In this document: positions 17,552 through 29,520 of the stretch, in pieces | How positions within the stretch are numbered: position 1 is the first letter of the stretch | Layout of the letters: every line of letters starts with the position of its first letter | Origin: Allobosea sp. | GTDB lineage: Bacteria; Pseudomonadota; Alphaproteobacteria; Rhizobiales; Beijerinckiaceae | NCBI RefSeq assembly: GCF_017308015.1 | Contig: NZ_JAFKFW010000021.1 | Span: forward strand, 1-64,000 | Direction of reading: 5' to 3' | DNA: 64,000 nucleotides | Translations under genes and position numbers: made by a program | Notes under the pieces: generated by a model | Database searches by the model: none | The model's input: only the letters and a program-made list of their open reading frames with translations | Told to the model about the DNA's origin: nothing

Positions 17552-19645
17552 ATGCGCACGAAACGCTGGTTGCTGGTCGGGACCGTCCTGCCGGCCCTCG
17601 TCCTTTCGCAAGCCGGGCAGGCCTTCGCCGAGGCCGGATATCGGGTCGCCCAGGCCCCCGCCGCCGGAGACGATGACCCGCGCGGGCCGCGGCGCCCGCA
17701 GCAGCCGGGCGCTCACCCCGGCCAGCGCGGCCCGGAAAGGCCTGCCGCTCCGACGGCGCCCGCCCAGCCGCAGGCGCCGCGCCCGCCACAGATGCAGCCC
17801 GCCCCGTCTGTCCCGCGGCCGCAGCCGCCGGCCATGCCCGCGCCCCAGCCGCGTGCCGAGCCGCCAGCCGCGCGTCCGCAGCCGGAACGTCCCGCCATGC
17901 CGCGTGAAGCTCCCCCGGCGCCCCGCGCAGCGCCGTCCCCGAGCGAGGCGCCTGCAGCCCGCCCGACACCGCCGCGCCCACCGTCCGAACCGACGGCTCC
18001 GACGCCGCCGCGCGCAACGCCTCAGCCGGGTTCCGGCGCGCCGCCCTCAGCCGCTCCGCGTGGTGGTCCGGCCGTGCCGCCCTCTGCTGCGCCGACTCAG
18101 CCCCGCCCGCCGGGAACGCCTCCTTCGGCGGCTCCGAGCGCGCCATCCCAGCCGGGTACCGGCTCACCGCCGTCGGCCGTTCCGCGTGGCGGCCCGGCCG
18201 TTCCGCCTTCGGCTGCGCCGACCCAGCCCCGTCAGCCGGGAACGCCGCCGTCCACGGCGCCGGCGGCTCCGTCTCAGCCGGGTGCGGGTGCGCCACCATC
18301 CGCCGTTCCGCGCGGTGGCCCCGCCGTTCCGCCTTCGGCCCAGCCTTCACAGCAGCGTCCCCCGGCTGCGGCGCCCCAACCCGCCGCGCCTGCTGCCCCG
18401 ACGCCGCCTCCGCCCGCAGGGACAGCTCCCGCCCAACCTTCGCGTCCCGCTCCCGGAACGTCTCCGGCCGGAGCGCCCGGCGCACCGGTGCCCGCTCAAC
18501 CCGGCGCCGCAGCTCCGACTGCGCCGGCAGGCGCCGCGCCGGCCCAGCCGAACCGCCCGGCTCCCGGAATGCCATCCGGCGGGGCGCCCGGCACGGCCCC
18601 GCAGTCCGGCGCCACTCCGGCTCAGCCGCCGGCCGGTGGTCCGGGCCAGCCGCCCCAGCGTGAGGGCCGTCGCGGCGGCATCTCGCCGGGCGTCGCCGGG
18701 GCGATCGGCCTCGGTGCCGGCGTCCTCGGCGGCATCATGGCGACGCAAGGGGCGCAGCGCTTCGACGACATCCGCCGGGAGCGGCGGGAGCAGCGCGAGG
18801 GCGATCTCACCATCATCCGCGAGCCCGGCCGCACCATCATCCGCGACGATGACGGCCGCGCCATCATCCGCCGCGACGAGGACCAGCGTTTCCGCGATCT
18901 CGGCTGGCAAGGCCGCTCCGAGCGTCGCGGTGACGAGACCCGCACGATCTTCGAGCGGCCCGACGGCACGCGGATCGTCACTGTCACGGACGAACAGGGT
19001 CGGCTGATCCGCCGGACCCGCATCGACCGCGACAACCGCGAGGTGATCATCATCGACAACACGCTGCGGGATCGCCCGGGGCGCTTCGCCGACGATGTCG
19101 TCGTGCTGCCGCCGCCGCCGCTGCCGATTCCGCGCGAGCGCTATATCGTCGATGCGGAGCGGGCCGACGAGGACCTGATCTACGAGACGATCACCGCTCC
19201 GCCGATCGCCGCGATCCCGCGCCGCTACACGCTGGACGAGGTGCGCTACTCGCCGGACCTGCGTGCCCGCATGCGCAGCGTCGATATCGACACGATCAAT
19301 TTCGATACCGGCTCCTGGCAGGTTGGGCAGGACCAGGCGCGACGCCTTTCGGTGATCGCGGATTCGGTGAAGCGTGCCCTGCAGCGCTCGCCCAACGAGG
19401 TCTTCCTCGTGGAAGGGCATACCGACGCGATCGGCACCGATGTCGACAATCTCTCGCTCTCCGATCGCCGGGCGCAGTCGGTTGCGGAAATCCTGACGCG
19501 CGACTTCCAGATTCCGCCGGAGAACCTGACCACCCAGGGCTATGGCGAGCAGTATCTGAAGGTGAACACGCAGGAAGCCTCGCGCGAAAACCGGCGCGTC
19601 ACGCTCCGGCGCATCACCCCGCTGCTCAGCGGCCAGAACCAGTGA
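17552..19645 (+). CDS. OmpA-family outer-membrane protein with long Pro/Ala-rich linker
   Basis: 697 residues in four parts. A signal peptide (1 to about 27, ending AFA) comes first. A Pro/Ala/Gln-rich disordered linker runs from about 35 to 370. A Gly-rich hydrophobic stretch GVAGAIGLGAGVLGGIM and a charged segment with repeated TIIR(E/D) units follow. The OmpA C-terminal peptidoglycan-binding domain occupies about 580-690 (INFDTGSWQVG, VEGHTDAIGTDVDNLSLSDRRAQSV in part, TQGYGE). The start at 17552 is the Met directly before the signal peptide. It probably anchors the envelope to peptidoglycan, the linker spanning or extending from the cell wall. Confidence 0.88.
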   Translation: MRTKRWLLVGTVLPALVLSQAGQAFAEAGYRVAQAPAAGDDDPRGPRRPQQPGAHPGQRGPERPAAPTAPAQPQAPRPPQMQPAPSVPRPQPPAMPAPQPRAEPPAARPQPERPAMPREAPPAPRAAPSPSEAPAARPTPPRPPSEPTAPTPPRATPQPGSGAPPSAAPRGGPAVPPSAAPTQPRPPGTPPSAAPSAPSQPGTGSPPSAVPRGGPAVPPSAAPTQPRQPGTPPSTAPAAPSQPGAGAPPSAVPRGGPAVPPSAQPSQQRPPAAAPQPAAPAAPTPPPPAGTAPAQPSRPAPGTSPAGAPGAPVPAQPGAAAPTAPAGAAPAQPNRPAPGMPSGGAPGTAPQSGATPAQPPAGGPGQPPQREGRRGGISPGVAGAIGLGAGVLGGIMATQGAQRFDDIRRERREQREGDLTIIREPGRTIIRDDDGRAIIRRDEDQRFRDLGWQGRSERRGDETRTIFERPDGTRIVTVTDEQGRLIRRTRIDRDNREVIIIDNTLRDRPGRFADDVVVLPPPPLPIPRERYIVDAERADEDLIYETITAPPIAAIPRRYTLDEVRYSPDLRARMRSVDIDTINFDTGSWQVGQDQARRLSVIADSVKRALQRSPNEVFLVEGHTDAIGTDVDNLSLSDRRAQSVAEILTRDFQIPPENLTTQGYGEQYLKVNTQEASRENRRVTLRRITPLLSGQNQ
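18035..18364 (+). repeat. 126-bp tandem repeat, about 2.6 copies, inside the OmpA-family gene
   Basis: In-frame units begin at 18035, 18161 and 18287, each starting G(A/S)PPSA(A/V)PRGGPAVPPSA. The period is exactly 126 bases (42 codons). The third copy is partial. The repeat encodes part of the Pro/Ala linker and could change in copy number by slippage without breaking the frame. Confidence 0.8.
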
Positions 19646-19686
19646 CGACCCGGCGGGGCGGCTCTCGAAGCAGCCCCGCTCTTCAT

Positions 19687-19718
19687 CAGGCGCAGGGAAC
19701 AGCCGTTCCCTGCGCCTG
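19687..19718 (+). terminator. Strong hairpin, probable terminator of the OmpA-family gene
   Basis: A 14-bp perfect stem (CAGGCGCAGGGAAC / GTTCCCTGCGCCTG) with the tetraloop AGCC begins 41 bases after the OmpA stop. The following T run is short (TGTTTC), so termination efficiency is uncertain. Confidence 0.6.
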
Positions 19719-19742
19719 TTTCATCGGCTGAGGAAAAGTCCG

Positions 19743-20048
19743 ATGGGAGACGACGCCATGATAAAGTTCACCCTGGCGCTGACGGGCCTGATCGCTGCGA
19801 TGATGTTCGTGGCTCCAGCGGCGCAGGCCCAGAATCCGCCTCCGCCCCCGTCATCGACGACGAAGCAGCGCATACCGGGCGCGCCGCCCGTGCCTCGCCC
19901 CGACGAGGCCAGCCGCGCGAAACCCGATGATCGAGGCAAGGTCCAGGGTGATCGGCGCGGCCAGAACGGCGAGCGCCCCCCGCTGCAGCCGGACCGCGAA
20001 CTGCCCATGCCCAAGCCGGTGCCCTCCATCATCGCACCCAGCCGCTAG
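19743..20048 (+). CDS. Small proline-rich exported protein
   Basis: 101 residues. A signal peptide (FTLALTGLIAAMMFVAPAAQAQ) with cleavage near AQA-Q is followed by a Pro-rich, charged, probably disordered mature part ending PKPVPSIIAPSR. ATG 19743 has GAGGA 8 bases upstream; ATG 19758 would start nearer the hydrophobic core. I recognise no family. Composition resembles the linker of the preceding OmpA-family protein, so a periplasmic or envelope role is plausible but unproven. Confidence 0.65.
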   Translation: MGDDAMIKFTLALTGLIAAMMFVAPAAQAQNPPPPPSSTTKQRIPGAPPVPRPDEASRAKPDDRGKVQGDRRGQNGERPPLQPDRELPMPKPVPSIIAPSR

Positions 20049-20109
20049 AATCGACGGATTCAGATTCGGGTAAGATTCGCTGCCTAACGTGGCGGCGAGG
20101 GAGGAGAGC

Positions 20110-20310
20110 ATGAGCGACTCACCTTTTCTGATCGCGGAGAGCTTCGTCACCATGCGTGCCGAGGCCACGCGGCATGTCTTGCAGACCGAGATGGTCAAGC
20201 AGCAGGCCGATGCCGAGAAGGGCCTGGTCGAGATGCTGGAGCGCAGCATCGAGGAGCAGAAGGCCGCGCTGCCCTTGGGTCAGGGCCAGCATCTCGACGT
20301 TACCGTCTGA
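20110..20310 (+). CDS. Small conserved-type protein (YjfB-like?)
   Basis: 66 residues starting MSDSPFLIAESFV, with GAGGAG directly upstream of the ATG. It is mostly helical, with Met/Gln-rich TEMVKQQADAEKGLVEMLERS and a polar C-terminus. The layout resembles the short YjfB family of putative motility proteins, but the match is weak. No neighbours suggest a function. The 5' gap to the upstream gene is 61 bases with no obvious promoter. Confidence 0.6.
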   Translation: MSDSPFLIAESFVTMRAEATRHVLQTEMVKQQADAEKGLVEMLERSIEEQKAALPLGQGQHLDVTV

Positions 20311-20417
20311 CCCCCTGATCCTCTGGCAACAGACCTGACGCCCGCGCATGGTTGCGCGGCGGCGTTGTGCTGCCTGCGCCGGTTGCGTCCCGGCCGCGAC
20401 GCTTCTAACCTCCGTTT

Positions 20418-20509
<92 letters not shown>

Positions 20510-20548
20510 CGGCGCGGCCCTGGCCTGCATCCGCATCACAGCACTTGA

Positions 20549-23226
<2,678 letters not shown>

Positions 23227-23248
23227 AGCCATCACCCACCATTGTCCT

Positions 23249-23290
23249 CCCGCACGCGCCGCAGCAGGTGAGTGCGGCGTCGCGTGCGGG
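23249..23290 (+). terminator. Imperfect GC-rich hairpin after thiM
   Basis: CCCGCACGCG...CCGC pairs with GCGG...CGCGTGCGGG with a three-base bulge, 22 bases after the thiM stop. No T run follows, so it may be a weak or factor-dependent terminator. The rest of the 147-base gap to the convergent gene shows nothing else. Confidence 0.4.
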
Positions 23291-23373
23291 GTCGTTCGCA
23301 GGAAAAGGCGACCTCTCGTCATGCGGTCCGGTGTCTGCGTCGCACCCGCTCCCGTGCCGCGACGCGCTGCCCG

Positions 23374-24243
23374 TTACTGCGTCGGTGTCAACGGCAGCGG
23401 CGCGGGCTTGGGGCGCGTCTTCGGCTTGGCGGCAGGCTTCGGCTCGGTATTGAGCCCGAGCCGGGCGCGCAGCGAGGCGGCCCGCGCCTCCGTGATGCGG
23501 GCGCCGCAAAAGCCGAACTGGCCTTCGCGCTGGAAATCCCGGCAGATCATCTCGCGCTCGGCCGAGAAGCCGGCCTGCTCGCGGGCGATCACGCGTTGCT
23601 CGACGGCATCGGATTTGGCGGTCAGCGTCCGGTAGCCCTCGCGCACGGCGCGCTCGGCGCTGCCGCGCGCCTTCTCGATTTCCTTGGCCTGGCCCGCGAC
23701 GGTGCGCGCATCGGGCCCCCACAGTCCGCGCGGGTCGATCCGGCATTGCGCGGCCTGCACGATGCAGGGCTCGGCCGGCTCGACGACGAGGAAGGCGCCG
23801 TCGAGCACGTCGAAGACGATCGGGCAGACCGGCGCCTCCAGCTTGTAGCGCGGCACGCCGGCCGGGCGCCCGAGTGCGGTGACGGGAAGGGCTGCGTCGC
23901 CGAAGGACACCGCACAGGGTTCGACCAGATTGGCGCTTTCGAAGCCGTCGACATTGAGCTTGAGCCCATAACCCGTCGCGGTCTTCGAGAAGACCGCCTC
24001 GCCATGATGTCCATGGCGATACAAGGACTTGCCGAGGATGGCGTCCTCGCCGGCGACCTTGATGGCGGGCATGCTGGGCGGCTTCGGTGCGGCCGGAGCG
24101 CCGGGCTGGGAGGGGGCGGCCTGCTGGGTTCCCGGCGCGTTGAACGGCTGGGCGCCGGGCAGTTGCAGTGGCTGCGCATGGGCCAAGGTCACGGTTGCCG
24201 CGAAGGTCAGCCAGGCGAGGATGAGGCGCATCGGTCTTGTCAT
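23374..24243 (-). CDS. Exported protein of unknown function
   Basis: 289 residues. A signal peptide (LILAWLTFAATVTLAHAQ, cleavage near AHA-Q) is followed by a Pro/Ala-rich stretch and a globular centre. The C-terminal segment ICRDFQREGQFGFCGARITEARA contains a conserved-looking Cys pair and a Lys/Pro-rich tail. Four further cysteines suggest disulfides in the periplasm. The Cys-containing helix faintly recalls LprI/DUF1311-type proteins, but I do not assign it. It is divergent from dnaK across a 320-base gap. Confidence 0.7.
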   Translation of the reverse strand: MTRPMRLILAWLTFAATVTLAHAQPLQLPGAQPFNAPGTQQAAPSQPGAPAAPKPPSMPAIKVAGEDAILGKSLYRHGHHGEAVFSKTATGYGLKLNVDGFESANLVEPCAVSFGDAALPVTALGRPAGVPRYKLEAPVCPIVFDVLDGAFLVVEPAEPCIVQAAQCRIDPRGLWGPDARTVAGQAKEIEKARGSAERAVREGYRTLTAKSDAVEQRVIAREQAGFSAEREMICRDFQREGQFGFCGARITEARAASLRARLGLNTEPKPAAKPKTRPKPAPLPLTPTQ

Positions 24244-24360
24244 GACGGCACAGCGAAACCGGAACGGCCTTTCTGCATGCAGGCGCGGGCGGGCTCACGC
24301 AAGGACGGGAAGGTCACACTCGCTCGGAAAGCGCGCCCCGCGGTGATTTGAGCGGCGCTC

Positions 24361-24415
24361 GCCGATTCTTAATCGGCTCGCCTGTCTTGCAAGGGGTGGA
24401 ACACCCTCACTATAT
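24361..24415 (+). promoter_or_regulatory. Heat-shock (sigma-32) promoter of dnaK
   Basis: CTTGCA (24386-24391), an 18-base spacer and CTATAT (24410-24415) match the alphaproteobacterial RpoH promoter pattern. The 5' leader would be about 140 bases. Just upstream, GCCGATT-CTT-AATCGGC (24361-24377) is a perfect 7-bp inverted repeat of unknown role. The remainder of the 320-base gap (24244-24563) holds no gene I can support and no CIRCE element. Confidence 0.75.
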
Positions 24416-24563
24416 ACGCCGCCAAGGGGCGGTTTAACCACCGTCAAACGTGGAATGCCGGTTTCGTTCGCCGCTGAAGCGGGGGCGATCCGGTCCATGG
24501 GCCGGCAGGCGGCGCACAAACGTCGCAGGTCGGCGATCTGCTCAATCGAAAGGGATCCCATCC

Positions 24564-26477
<1,914 letters not shown>

Positions 26478-26500
26478 TCGCGCGTTCGTAACGCAAGCGG

Positions 26501-26583
26501 CGTCATGGCCGGGCTCGCCCCGGCCATCTCGTCCGGGAATTGCAGGCTCTTCGGATGGCCGGGCTCGCTGCCCGGCCATGCCG
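26501..26583. repeat. REP-like two-hairpin intergenic repeat, copy 2
   Basis: Palindromes at 26505-26527 (ATGGCCGGG / CCCGGCCAT) and 26555-26579 (ATGGCCGGGC / GCCCGGCCAT) are separated by 27 bases beginning CTCGT, in the same orientation as the copy at 1958-2032. The unit lies between dnaK and dnaJ, where it could attenuate or protect the transcript. Confidence 0.6.
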
Positions 26584-26611
26584 CGTCAAAGCTGCGGGGA
26601 CACACGTTTCG

Positions 26612-27745
26612 ATGTCGAAGCGCGATTACTACGAGATTCTCGGCGTCAGCCGGACCGTGACGGAGGTCGAACTCAAGACCTCCTTCCGCAAGCTCGCGAT
26701 GCAGCATCATCCGGACAAGAATCCCGGCGACAAGGAAGCCGAGATCAAGTTCAAGGAAATCAACGAGGCCTATCAGGTCCTCTCCGACGGCCAGAAGCGC
26801 TCGGCCTATGACCGCTTCGGTCATCAGGCCTTCGAGAACGGCGGCGGCGGTGCCGGCGGCAATGCCGATTTCTCCGATTTCATGTCGGATATCTTCGATT
26901 CCTTCTTCGGCGATGCAAGGCGCGGCGGTGCGCGGGGCGCCAATGGCCGCGAGCGCGGCGCCGACCTGCGCTACAATCTCGAGATCGGGCTGGAAGAGGC
27001 CTTCACCGGCAAGAACGAGTCGATCCGGGTGCCGACCTCGGTCTCCTGCGAATCCTGTTCGGGCACCGGCGCCAAGCCCGGCTCGAAATCGCGCCAGTGC
27101 CCGACCTGCGGCGGCCATGGCCGCGTGCGTGCCAACCAGGGCTTCTTCTCGGTCGAACGGACCTGCCCGACCTGCTCGGGCCGCGGCGAGGTCATCGACG
27201 ACCCCTGCAAGAACTGCCAGGGCGCCGGCCGCGTCACGCGCGAGCGCACGCTCTCGGTGAACATCCCCGCCGGTGTCGAGGACGGCACGCGGATCCGCCT
27301 TGCCGGCGAGGGGGAGGCCGGCCTGCGCGGCGGGCCTGCCGGCGATCTCTACATCTTCCTGTCGATCAAGCCGCACGCGATCTTCCAGCGTGACGGCGCC
27401 GACCTGTTTTGCCGCGTGCCGATCGGGCTGGTCTCGGCCGCGCTCGGCGGCGAGATCGAGGTGCCGACGCTGTCTGGCGAGCAGGCCCGCGTGAAGATTC
27501 CCGAGGGTACCCAGACCGGCAAGCAGTTCCGCCTGAAGGCCAAGGGCATGAGCGTTCTGCGCTCGCGAGATGTCGGCGACCTCTATATCCAGGTTGTGGT
27601 CGAGACGCCGCAGAAGCTGACGGCGCGCCAGCGCGAATTGCTGGAGGAGTTCGAGCGCGAGAGTTCGCACACCAACCACCCGGAGACGGCCGGCTTTTTC
27701 GGCAGGGTCAAGGATTTCCTCGGCGGGCTCGGCGGCACGGCCTGA
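26612..27745 (+). CDS. dnaJ: Molecular chaperone DnaJ (Hsp40)
   Basis: 377-residue co-chaperone that stimulates DnaK. The J domain ([14 protein letters not shown] in [10 protein letters not shown] at about 32-36) is followed by a Gly-rich region. Four CxxCxGxG zinc repeats ([32 protein letters not shown]) span about 146-210, and the substrate-binding C-terminal domains follow. Start 26612 is fixed by MSKRDYY. It lies 134 bases after dnaK across the hairpin repeat and ends before a strong terminator. Confidence 0.98.
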   Translation: MSKRDYYEILGVSRTVTEVELKTSFRKLAMQHHPDKNPGDKEAEIKFKEINEAYQVLSDGQKRSAYDRFGHQAFENGGGGAGGNADFSDFMSDIFDSFFGDARRGGARGANGRERGADLRYNLEIGLEEAFTGKNESIRVPTSVSCESCSGTGAKPGSKSRQCPTCGGHGRVRANQGFFSVERTCPTCSGRGEVIDDPCKNCQGAGRVTRERTLSVNIPAGVEDGTRIRLAGEGEAGLRGGPAGDLYIFLSIKPHAIFQRDGADLFCRVPIGLVSAALGGEIEVPTLSGEQARVKIPEGTQTGKQFRLKAKGMSVLRSRDVGDLYIQVVVETPQKLTARQRELLEEFERESSHTNHPETAGFFGRVKDFLGGLGGTA

Positions 27746-27768
27746 CCGGTCATCGAAGCCAGACATGG

Positions 27769-27797
27769 AAAAGGCCGCCCCGGAGGGCGGCCTTTTT
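27769..27797 (+). terminator. Rho-independent terminator of dnaKJ
   Basis: Stem AAGGCCGCCC (27771-27780) / GGGCGGCCTT (27785-27794) with loop CGGA and a T run to 27797. The A run before the stem makes it usable on both strands, which fits the convergent CsbD gene. Confidence 0.88.
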
Positions 27798-27812
27798 GTT
27801 GCCGAGGGGGTG

Positions 27813-28004
27813 TCAGACCTTGTCGACGGCCTTCTTGACCGCGTCCTTGCCCTTGCCGAGCGCCTGCTGGGCCTCGCCCTTCAGTTCCTGAGCAGCGCCC
27901 TCGGCTTCCCATTCCGGCTTGTTGAACGCCTTGCCAGCGGCCTGCTTGACGTTACCGGCGGCCTCGTTGGCCAGGCCCTTGATCTTGTCGGTCGTGCTGC
28001 CCAT
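27813..28004 (-). CDS. CsbD family stress-response protein
   Basis: 63 residues starting MGSTTDKIKGLANEAAGNVKQ, the CsbD signature. It is Lys/Glu/Ala-rich and probably helical, typical of small general-stress proteins whose molecular function is unknown. AGGAAAG precedes ATG 28004. A candidate EcfG promoter lies at 28054-28078. It is single-gene and convergent with dnaJ. Confidence 0.9.
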   Translation of the reverse strand: MGSTTDKIKGLANEAAGNVKQAAGKAFNKPEWEAEGAAQELKGEAQQALGKGKDAVKKAVDKV

Positions 28005-28053
28005 TGCGGTATCTTTCCTGAAGGAGCGGCCCCCAGCCGTTTTCCGCTGAAAG

Positions 28054-28078
28054 AACCGGCACTGCGCGGAAAGGTTCC
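28054..28078 (-). promoter_or_regulatory. Candidate EcfG promoter of the CsbD gene
   Basis: On the minus strand GGAAC (28078-28074), 16 bases and GGTT (28057-28054) match the EcfG consensus, with one mismatch at the first base of the -10. It lies 50 bases upstream of the CsbD start. The CsbD family is a classic general-stress target, supporting the call. Confidence 0.5.
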
Positions 28079-28083
28079 GGATC

Positions 28084-28899
28084 TCAGGGCGCGATTTCCG
28101 CCTGAGCGGCGAGCGCCCGCAAGGCTTCGCCCGTCGCCGCATCGGCCGGGAAGAATGTCTCCAGCGCCAGTTCCGATAAGGTGACGTCGACGGGCGTGCC
28201 GAACACGGTGGTCGTCGAGATCAGCGACAGCGTGACGTCCCCGAGCTTCAACTGCATGGGCACCACGATCGCGGCTTCCGCCTCGGCTTCGTAGCGCGTG
28301 CCTGCGCCGGGATGGGAATAGCCCATCAGCTCGCCCAGTAATTCGCCGAGTTGCGCGTCTGCCGTCGCCCGGACCTGCTGGCGCAGTCTCGCCAGGAGAT
28401 GGGCACGCCATTCCGCGAGATTGACGATGAAGGGCGCAAGCCCCTGCGGATGGAGCGACAGGCGCAGCACATTGACGGGCGGCTTCAGCAATTCCGCGTC
28501 GGCGACGAGGCCGAGCAGGCGCATCACCGCGTTGTTATAGGCCAGCAGCGTCCAGTGCCGGTCGACGGCGACGGCCGGGTAAGGTTCGTGCCCCTTGAGG
28601 ATCAGGTCGATCGCGCTGCGGGCGGCATCGAGCGAAGGGTCTTCCAAAGAGCGCTCCGGATAAATCGGTGCATATCCCGCCGCCAGCAGCAGCGCGTTGC
28701 GCTCGCGCAGGGGCACGCCGAGATGTTCGGCCAGCAGCAGCACCATCTCGCGACTGGGCCGCGAGCGGCCGCTTTCGATGAAGCTCAGATGCTTCTGCGA
28801 GATCTCGGCTTCGAGCGCGAGGTCGAGCTGGCTGAAGCGGCGGAGCTGGCGCCAGTCGCGCAGGAGCGCGCCGATCGGGGGAGGCTGATGTGTGTTCAT
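28084..28899 (-). CDS. XRE-family regulator with MmyB-like ligand-binding domain
   Basis: 271 residues. The N-terminal HTH (LLRDWRQLRRFSQLDLALEA...ISQKHLSFIESGRSRPS; each part shown up to 20 residues) is followed by a PAS-like MmyB domain with PYPAVAVDRHWTLLAYNNAV. In this family that domain may bind fatty-acid-like ligands. ATG 28899 lacks a good ribosome site. An upstream TTG at 28935 has GGAGG only two or three bases away, so it is less likely. It is divergent from the membrane protein at 29025 and may control it. Confidence 0.85.
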   Translation of the reverse strand: MNTHQPPPIGALLRDWRQLRRFSQLDLALEAEISQKHLSFIESGRSRPSREMVLLLAEHLGVPLRERNALLLAAGYAPIYPERSLEDPSLDAARSAIDLILKGHEPYPAVAVDRHWTLLAYNNAVMRLLGLVADAELLKPPVNVLRLSLHPQGLAPFIVNLAEWRAHLLARLRQQVRATADAQLGELLGELMGYSHPGAGTRYEAEAEAAIVVPMQLKLGDVTLSLISTTTVFGTPVDVTLSELALETFFPADAATGEALRALAAQAEIAP

Positions 28900-29024
28900 G
28901 GCGAAGAAGCTAGCGACGCCGGTGCGTCGTTCCAATTACCTCCCGCTTAATCGACCGGCCAACGCGGTTCCGTCAGCATTCCCTCATCGCAACGGGCCTG
29001 AGGCCCAGAACCCGGGAGAATAAC

Positions 29025-29450
29025 ATGTCGCTCATCCAGTCCTCGCCCCTGCTGCGCACCGCTCTCGCCCTCGATGCCGCCGCCTGCGCCGGCATGGGCC
29101 TCATCCTCGCTGCCGCGGCCGGGCCGCTCGCCGTCTCGCTCGGCCTGCCCGCGGATTTCCTGCGCGGCGCCGGGCTCGTGCTTTTGCCTTGTGCGGCTCT
29201 GCTCGGCTGGTTCGCCAGCCGCAAGGTTCTGCCGCGTCTCGCCGTCTATGCCGTGATCGGCGTCAACCTGCTCTGGATCGCCGACAGCATCGCGATCCTG
29301 CTGATGGGCTGGTTCGCGCCGACCGGGCTCGGCATTGCCTTCGTCCTGGCGCAAGCGGCCGCGGTCGCCATCGTCACCGAGCTCGAAGTGATCGGCTTCA
29401 GGCGCTCGGGCGCGGCCCTGCCTGCCGGCGACGCTGCGGTCCTTCGCTGA
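29025..29450 (+). CDS. Four-TM integral membrane protein of unknown function
   Basis: 141 residues with four hydrophobic segments at about 12-32, 45-62, 71-95 and 100-120. Polar residues are few. ATG 29025 is preceded by GGGAGAA. No motif identifies a family. It is divergent from the XRE/MmyB regulator with a 125-base gap, a layout where the regulator often controls the membrane gene. Function not assigned. Confidence 0.7.
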   Translation: MSLIQSSPLLRTALALDAAACAGMGLILAAAAGPLAVSLGLPADFLRGAGLVLLPCAALLGWFASRKVLPRLAVYAVIGVNLLWIADSIAILLMGWFAPTGLGIAFVLAQAAAVAIVTELEVIGFRRSGAALPAGDAAVLR

Positions 29451-29520
29451 AAATCGTCATCTGACTGTCGCATGGGCTGACTAGCCGACGGGTCTCTGTT
29501 TCCCTCAGCGGTGAGATCCC

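Noticed and set aside
18035..18364. CRISPR-like array
   Set aside because: The 126-bp units are in-frame coding repeats of a Pro/Ala linker, with no spacers and no cas genes nearby.
24244..24563. CIRCE operator before dnaK
   Set aside because: The TTAGCACTC-N9-GAGTGCTAA pattern is absent; the sigma-32 type promoter accounts for heat-shock control.
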